From positions 1 through 8,822 of the forward strand of contig JAGQGA010000193.1 in the NCBI GenBank assembly GCA_020432595.1: a stretch of 8,822 nucleotides of DNA, in the 5' to 3' direction. The DNA is from Anaerolineales bacterium (GTDB lineage Bacteria; Chloroflexota; Anaerolineae; Promineifilales; Promineifilaceae). A program made the translations under genes and the position numbers. Shown here in pieces: positions 5,548-8,822 of this stretch (its first letter is position 1; every line of letters starts with the position of its first letter). The notes below the pieces were generated by a model. That model was not told where the DNA came from and did not search any database. It was given only the letters and a program-made list of their open reading frames with translations.

Positions 5548-7623
5548 ATGAAAGGCTTACACACGATTCGCTTTTTAGCGTCCAGCCAATCGCCTTCACC
5601 ACGACAGCCCGCTTCACACCACAAATTCATCGTTTCAACTGCTCAGGAGCGGTGGCTGCTTGTTGCAGCCATGCTGTTGGGCGCAACGCTGCGTTTTTAC
5701 CGGCTCGCTGCACTGCCGCCGGGCGATAGCTATGATCCCGCTTTTTACGGTATTGATGCCCTGCACATTCTGCAGGGCGCGTGGCCCATTTATCTGGACA
5801 ACAACTTTGGCCGCGAAGTGCTTTTTAGCTACTTGGTGGCCGGGCTTTATGCTTTTTTGGGGGCAGGCACGTTTGGCATCCATTTGGCGGCGGCGTTTGT
5901 GGGCATGGCTACCATCCCGGCCACCTATTTGGCTGGCAAGCGGCTGTTTGCCCCGGCAAACACCATTACTGCCCGCTATACTCCTTTGCTGGCAAGCTGG
6001 CTGATGGCACTCTCCTATTGGCACCTGAATTGGAGCCGATTTGGGGTGCGGGCGGTGCTGGTGCCGCTTTTTGCGGCACTGGTGGTGGCTTCGCTGTGGC
6101 GCTGCCAGCAAAAACCGGGGATTGGCTCATGCGCCAAGGCTGGTTTCTGGTTGGGGCTAAGTTTCTATACTTATCAGGCGGCTTTGGCGCTGCCGCTGCT
6201 GGTGCTAGTCTGGTTGGTCTATCTGTATTTTCGGGGAAAACGGCCGTTTTCCCCCAAACACGCCGCTGTTATCCTCATCACAGCACTGCTTGTCTTTGCG
6301 CCCTTGGGCTACTATGCTTGGCAGCACCCTGGCTTATATGGTTTTCGCACCAGCCAGGTTTTGGTGACCAAGACCGCCACTTCAACACGGGAGCAAGTAA
6401 CGGCCGTTTTGCAACAAGCCCAGCAAGCGATCCGCATGTTTACCAGCGAAGGCCACCCCGACCCGCTGGTGTCGCTCCCCAAACGGCCGTCGCTAAACCT
6501 AATTTTGTCCATCTTTTTTGTGCTGGGTGTGGGAACGGCCGTTTATCGCATCCGACAATCCCCCTACCTGTTTCTGCTGCTGTGGCTTGTCATCATGCTG
6601 CTGCCAGCCATTTTCGCCGGGCAAGGCTCGGCCGCCAAACGGGGCATCGGCACCCTGCCGGCCGTGATGCTGCTCACCAGTTGCGGCCTGCTGCTGCCGC
6701 TACATATCTTGAGCCACCACTCTCGCCGCTGGTTAGCTGCCGGTTGGGTCGGCGTGATCAGCCTTGTTTTACTTATCACCGGCATCATTACCTACCGTGA
6801 CTACTTTCTTATCTGGGCACAAAACCCAGATCTGCCCGTTTTGTTTCAGGAACACGAGGTCAAGGTTGGGCAATTGATTGGGCAGTTGCCCCGCAGTGAA
6901 ACCGTCATGCTGTCGCCATTTGACCCCGCCCACCCCAGCATCCAGCTTCATTCCCAACTGCACCCCAACATCCGCCCCTACAACGGCTACTTCTGCCTGC
7001 TTTACCCGCAGCAGCTTCCCGCCACCTATGTCATCGCCCCCGGCAAAGGGGAACGCAGCCTCGATACCTTGAGCAAAACCTTCCCCCAGGGCACTCTGAT
7101 CGCCGCGCTGCCGCACCCCAGCCGTCCTTATCCATACTACCTTGCTTACCACGTACCTGCCGAAGCCACACCAGCGCTTGCCCCAGCTTCATCAAGCGAC
7201 ATCAACTGGAACCATGAAATTCGTTTGCTGGGGTTTGATGTCAGCCCAACAATGGCCCAGCCAGGTGATGAGTTGTCTATCACGCTTTATTATGAGGCAC
7301 TTGGCAGTGCCCTCCCCAACTACACCGCCTATGTCCACCTGTTGGGGGAACCCATGCCGGAAACGGGTAACCCAATCTGGGCACAGCAGGATAGTGAGCC
7401 GTGTCATGGTTGGACCAAAACAGCCTTGTGGCGGGAAGGAGATAAACTGGTAGATCGCATCAAGCTGACGATTGCCGCCGACACACCACCCGGCGCATAT
7501 CAGCTAACGACGGGTTTTTATACCTGGCCTGATATTGTGGGGGTGCCCATTGTGACGACTACGGGAGAAACGGCCGTTTCCCCCGCCGCTCTCCTCACTG
7601 AAATAACCGTTACTGCTCCCTAA
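5548..7623 (+). CDS. GT39-like multi-span membrane glycosyltransferase with C-terminal beta domain
   Basis: The 691-residue product has a first membrane segment at about 36-52, then an outer loop PPGDSYDPAFYGIDALHIL (58-75), NNFGREVLFSYLVAGLYAFLG (85-105), and about ten further hydrophobic segments up to residue 415. This matches ArnT/PMT-type enzymes, which move sugars from polyprenyl-phosphate carriers onto substrates outside the membrane. In related Chloroflexota proteins as I recall them the loop reads DEAxxGLDAL; here it is DPAFYGIDAL, keeping the acidic Asp63 but replacing the Glu. Residues 431-540 form a soluble domain, and 552-691 a second, beta-rich one (RLLGFDVSPTMAQPGDELSITLYYEAL, YTAYVHLLGEP, PPGAYQLTTGFY). 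No clear Shine-Dalgarno precedes the ATG, and the start could lie somewhat further in. Five copies of the palindrome fall in this gene, the most of any gene here. Acceptor and donor are unknown. Confidence 0.82.
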   Translation: MKGLHTIRFLASSQSPSPRQPASHHKFIVSTAQERWLLVAAMLLGATLRFYRLAALPPGDSYDPAFYGIDALHILQGAWPIYLDNNFGREVLFSYLVAGLYAFLGAGTFGIHLAAAFVGMATIPATYLAGKRLFAPANTITARYTPLLASWLMALSYWHLNWSRFGVRAVLVPLFAALVVASLWRCQQKPGIGSCAKAGFWLGLSFYTYQAALALPLLVLVWLVYLYFRGKRPFSPKHAAVILITALLVFAPLGYYAWQHPGLYGFRTSQVLVTKTATSTREQVTAVLQQAQQAIRMFTSEGHPDPLVSLPKRPSLNLILSIFFVLGVGTAVYRIRQSPYLFLLLWLVIMLLPAIFAGQGSAAKRGIGTLPAVMLLTSCGLLLPLHILSHHSRRWLAAGWVGVISLVLLITGIITYRDYFLIWAQNPDLPVLFQEHEVKVGQLIGQLPRSETVMLSPFDPAHPSIQLHSQLHPNIRPYNGYFCLLYPQQLPATYVIAPGKGERSLDTLSKTFPQGTLIAALPHPSRPYPYYLAYHVPAEATPALAPASSSDINWNHEIRLLGFDVSPTMAQPGDELSITLYYEALGSALPNYTAYVHLLGEPMPETGNPIWAQQDSEPCHGWTKTALWREGDKLVDRIKLTIAADTPPGAYQLTTGFYTWPDIVGVPIVTTTGETAVSPAALLTEITVTAP
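6233..6254. repeat. Perfect 22-bp palindrome containing ACGGCCGT
   Basis: Four G and four A precede CGGCCG, and four T and four C follow it, making a perfect palindrome centred at 6243/6244. It lies in the glycosyltransferase gene and is read there as GKRPFSP. It is the fullest copy of the dispersed palindrome in the window. Confidence 0.9.
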
Positions 7624-7625
7624 CA

Positions 7626-8297
7626 CTACATCTGGTCATAACTGCCTTCAAATTTGTCAAAAAAGGCGGCAAGCTGGGCCACGCTGCCACGCCGCAGCCG
7701 CAGTTCACGCCGTTCCAGCACGTCGGCTACGGTGATGTAACCAACGATGAGACCCATAAAAACGGCCGTTTCTGCCCGCAGCACCAATTCCGCCGATGGC
7801 AACGCCCCAAACCCTAGCTCCACCATCTCCCCATTCTCAATCGCACAGTGGAACACATCCGCCCCCGTTTGGAACTCCGCCGAGCCAGAAAAACCTGCCG
7901 CCCGCTCCCGCTGGAAAAACTTGCTCAACGCCCCCATCGTCGAAGAAGCAGGCACAAATTGATCCGCCTCAGGCGGGTATTGCAAATAATCCACCCCCAT
8001 ATTGGTCATAGCGCGGATAATTGGCGTTAAGGTTTCGCGCCCATATGCCGTTAACTCATAGACCGAAGAAGCTGCCGGAGGAGGAAGCCGGTTTTGCTCA
8101 ATCAGCCCCGCCGCTTCCAGCTCCTTCAGCCGCTGCGCCAGCAAATTGGTTCCCAGCCCTGGTGTTCCCCGCAAAATATCGCTGTAGCGCCGCGCCCCAA
8201 ACAGCAGTTCCCGAATGATCATCAGCGTCCACCGCTCGCCAATCACATCCAACGCCACCGCCAAAGCACACACCTGGTTATATTGCCGTTTACCCAT
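7626..8297 (-). CDS. HxlR-type winged-helix regulator with C-terminal SCP2-like domain
   Basis: Residues 1-105 of 223 are an HxlR winged helix: YNQVCALAVALDVIGERWTLMIIRELLFGARRYSDIL, then GLGTNLLAQRLKELEAAGLIE and YELTAYGRETL. Cys10 sits in the N-terminal position where some HxlR proteins (for example HypR) carry a redox-sensing cysteine; sensing here is only inference. Residues about 138-217 resemble the SCP2 sterol-carrier fold (FHCAIENGEMVELGFG, LVLRAETAVFMGLIVGYITVADVLERRELRLRRG, FFDKF), which may bind a hydrophobic ligand. The protein probably represses or activates the divergent alpha/beta hydrolase gene. There is no Shine-Dalgarno; a good -10 box lies 6 nt before the ATG. The stop lies 2 bp from the stop of the convergent glycosyltransferase gene. 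Confidence 0.88.
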   Translation of the reverse strand: MGKRQYNQVCALAVALDVIGERWTLMIIRELLFGARRYSDILRGTPGLGTNLLAQRLKELEAAGLIEQNRLPPPAASSVYELTAYGRETLTPIIRAMTNMGVDYLQYPPEADQFVPASSTMGALSKFFQRERAAGFSGSAEFQTGADVFHCAIENGEMVELGFGALPSAELVLRAETAVFMGLIVGYITVADVLERRELRLRRGSVAQLAAFFDKFEGSYDQM

Positions 8298-8303
8298 GCC
8301 AGA

Positions 8304-8332
8304 AGTATACGTCGCTTTCCGCTTGGGTTCAA
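8304..8332 (-). promoter_or_regulatory. Candidate promoter of the HxlR gene, implying a leaderless mRNA
   Basis: On the minus strand, TTGAAC (8332-8327) and TATACT (8309-8304) are separated by exactly 17 bp. Only TCTGGC lies between the -10 box and the ATG at 8297, so transcription would start at or next to the start codon. No ribosome site is visible, which agrees with a leaderless message. The -10 box overlaps the palindrome GTATAC, a possible self-regulation site. Confidence 0.55.
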
Positions 8333-8364
8333 TTTCGCAGCAAATAGAAACAAAAGAATTCTTG

Positions 8365-8393
8365 TTGCTTTAATTTTATATAGCGATTATACT
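8365..8393 (+). promoter_or_regulatory. Candidate promoter for the alpha/beta hydrolase gene
   Basis: TTGCTT (8365-8370) and TATACT (8388-8393) are separated by 17 bp in a strongly AT-rich stretch. Initiation near 8400 would give a leader of about 190 nt containing the downstream inverted repeats. Confidence 0.35.
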
Positions 8394-8398
8394 AACTT

Positions 8399-8418
8399 GT
8401 AGCGAGTCACTTCGCTAC
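8399..8418. promoter_or_regulatory. Inverted repeat, candidate operator
   Basis: GTAGCGA (8399-8405) and TCGCTAC (8412-8418) form an exact 7-bp inverted repeat with a 6-nt spacer. It begins 5 nt after the -10 box at 8388-8393, where a repressor could block initiation. The neighbouring HxlR protein is the obvious candidate to bind it; this is inference. Confidence 0.35.
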
Positions 8419-8425
8419 TCAATTC

Positions 8426-8470
8426 CCCCTCCAAAGCCCTCCTTACGACCAGAGGAGGGCTTAGGGGAGG
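8426..8470. repeat. Inverted repeat, GC-rich hairpin
   Basis: AAGCCCTCCT (8434-8443) and AGGAGGGCTT (8453-8462) pair exactly around a 9-nt loop. Imperfect pairing of the flanking C-rich and G-rich arms extends the stem to 8426-8470. No T tract follows on either strand, so a terminator is not supported. It could be another dispersed intergenic repeat. Confidence 0.55.
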
Positions 8471-8510
8471 GTGAAAAATGAATGCGTGACAAATATAAGA
8501 TGCTGTTTTT

Positions 8511-8570
8511 GGAGATTAGAGATTGGAGATTGAAAAAGCGTCTAATCTTCAATCTCTAATCTCTAATCCC
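8511..8570. repeat. Heptamer hairpin repeat, copy 3
   Basis: The left arm has three RGAGATT heptamers (8511-8531); the right arm, from 8541, has the complementary AATCTCT units ending at about 8570. The outer 12 bp pair exactly and the inner part pairs with G-U interruptions; the loop is A-rich. It lies just upstream of the ribosome site of the alpha/beta hydrolase gene, so it would be in that gene's mRNA leader. Confidence 0.8.
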
Positions 8571-8587
8571 ACGGTGAAGAGGCGACT

Positions 8588-8822
8588 ATGAATTTCCAAC
8601 TCGACGACTTATCCATGCACTACAAGGTGATTGGCGAAGGGATGCCGGTGCTGATGCTGCACGGCCGGCCGACTGACCATGCAGCATCTATGGGGGCGTT
8701 TGAACCCGTTTTCCGCGAGCGCACGGGGTGGCAGCGTATCTATGTAGACCTGCCGGGGATGGGGCTAACGACGGGGGGAAGCTGGATCAACGGCAATGAT
8801 GATGTGGTAGATGTGCTGCTAG
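8588..8822 (+). CDS. Alpha/beta fold hydrolase, N-terminal part; 3' end outside window
   Basis: The frame is open from the ATG at 8588 to the window end, 78 codons. It starts MNFQLDDLSMHYKVIGEG and continues with MPVLMLHGRPTDHAAS, whose HG forms the oxyanion hole in this fold, then GAFEPVFRERTGWQRIYVDLPGMGLT, the usual DLPGMG-T turn. The nucleophile elbow and the rest of the triad lie beyond the window, so the substrate cannot be inferred. AAGAGG ends 5 nt before the ATG and serves as the ribosome site. The gene is divergent from the HxlR gene and probably under its control. It contains a near match, ACGGCCGG, to the dispersed palindrome at 8661. Confidence 0.85.
   Translation, partial: MNFQLDDLSMHYKVIGEGMPVLMLHGRPTDHAASMGAFEPVFRERTGWQRIYVDLPGMGLTTGGSWINGNDDVVDVLL

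Larger units (their letters stand above)
318..7771. repeat. Dispersed palindrome ACGGCCGT (AAACGGCCGTTT core), 18 copies
   Basis: Exact ACGGCCGT starts at 320, 1370, 2036, 2269, 2369, 2899, 3071, 3749, 3779, 4316, 4961, 5137, 6240, 6400, 6483, 6535, 7570 and 7762. Six copies extend to AAACGGCCGTTT (2034, 2367, 2897, 4314, 7568, 7760), and the copy at 6240 carries an extra A and T on each side of the same core. The best copies are also flanked by G runs on the left and C runs on the right. All 18 lie inside predicted genes: NfeD 1, solute-binding protein 4, methyltransferase 2, creatininase 3, GNAT 2, glycosyltransferase 5, HxlR 1. Near matches ending in G or C occur at 708, 3219, 3279 and 8661. 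Random expectation for this 8-mer at about 57% GC is roughly 0.2 in this length (hand estimate). This looks like a genome-wide iterated palindrome comparable in behaviour to HIP1 of cyanobacteria; its function is unknown to me. Confidence 0.9.

Noticed and set aside
5442..5729. 95-codon open frame upstream of the glycosyltransferase
   Set aside because: No recognisable motif, no ribosome site, and it runs out of frame into the glycosyltransferase coding sequence.
6018..6800. 260-codon open frame on the plus strand
   Set aside because: It is a shifted frame of the glycosyltransferase gene; the translation lacks coherent membrane segments or domain motifs.
318..7771. CRISPR array or tandem repeat explanation for the repeated palindrome
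   Set aside because: Copies are 8-20 bp, irregularly spaced from about 30 to over 1000 bp, and lie inside conserved genes.
8426..8470. Factor-independent terminator
   Set aside because: The stem is good but neither strand has a T tract after it, and no gene ends at it; the nearest genes both start away from it.
1..8822. Prophage, transposase, toxin-antitoxin, defence system, tRNA or rRNA
   Set aside because: No gene product or RNA fold of these kinds could be recognised on either strand; the gene content looks like ordinary chromosome.

Overview
The window is bacterial, dense and GC-rich (roughly 55-60% by eye). It looks like a Chloroflexota genome of the Anaerolineae/Caldilineae type. That assignment is an inference from the gene mix: a large GT39-type membrane glycosyltransferase with a C-terminal beta domain, a long NfeD protease, a family 5 solute-binding protein, a creatininase-family hydrolase and an HxlR regulator carrying an SCP2 domain. 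No marker gene is present to prove it.

Layout. At the left edge (3-986, +) is the C-terminal part of a membrane-bound NfeD/ClpP-class serine protease. It ends 7 bp from a leftward run of five genes: a truncated-looking GNAT acetyltransferase (5179-4856), a creatininase-family hydrolase with a second, degenerate creatininase-like N-terminal domain (4797-3670), a DUF1304 membrane protein (3541-3185), a class I SAM methyltransferase (3182-2463) and a family 5 solute-binding protein without a signal peptide (2391-994). DUF1304 and the methyltransferase are almost certainly co-translated. The other three gaps in this run each contain a hairpin-forming inverted repeat. A roughly 370 bp AT-rich spacer (5180-5547), with candidate divergent promoters, separates this run from a rightward GT39-like glycosyltransferase (5548-7623). 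That gene ends 2 bp from a leftward HxlR-SCP2 regulator (8297-7626). The regulator is divergent from an alpha/beta hydrolase (8588 onward, cut by the window edge). Their 290 bp spacer holds candidate promoters for both sides and three inverted repeats.

The genes do not form one recognisable pathway, and I do not see a defence system, prophage, CRISPR array, RNA gene or insertion sequence. The most unusual content is repeat structure. The 8-bp palindrome ACGGCCGT, usually inside AAACGGCCGTTT with G runs on the left and C runs on the right, occurs 18 times in 8.8 kb, always inside coding sequence. It resembles the HIP1 palindrome of cyanobacteria in behaviour but not in sequence. Separately, a heptamer-built hairpin repeat (unit RGAGATT) occupies three intergenic gaps and supplies a stop codon to one neighbouring gene. 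Smaller points of interest are the double creatininase architecture, the signal-less binding protein, the internally deleted GNAT and a predicted leaderless transcript for the HxlR gene.
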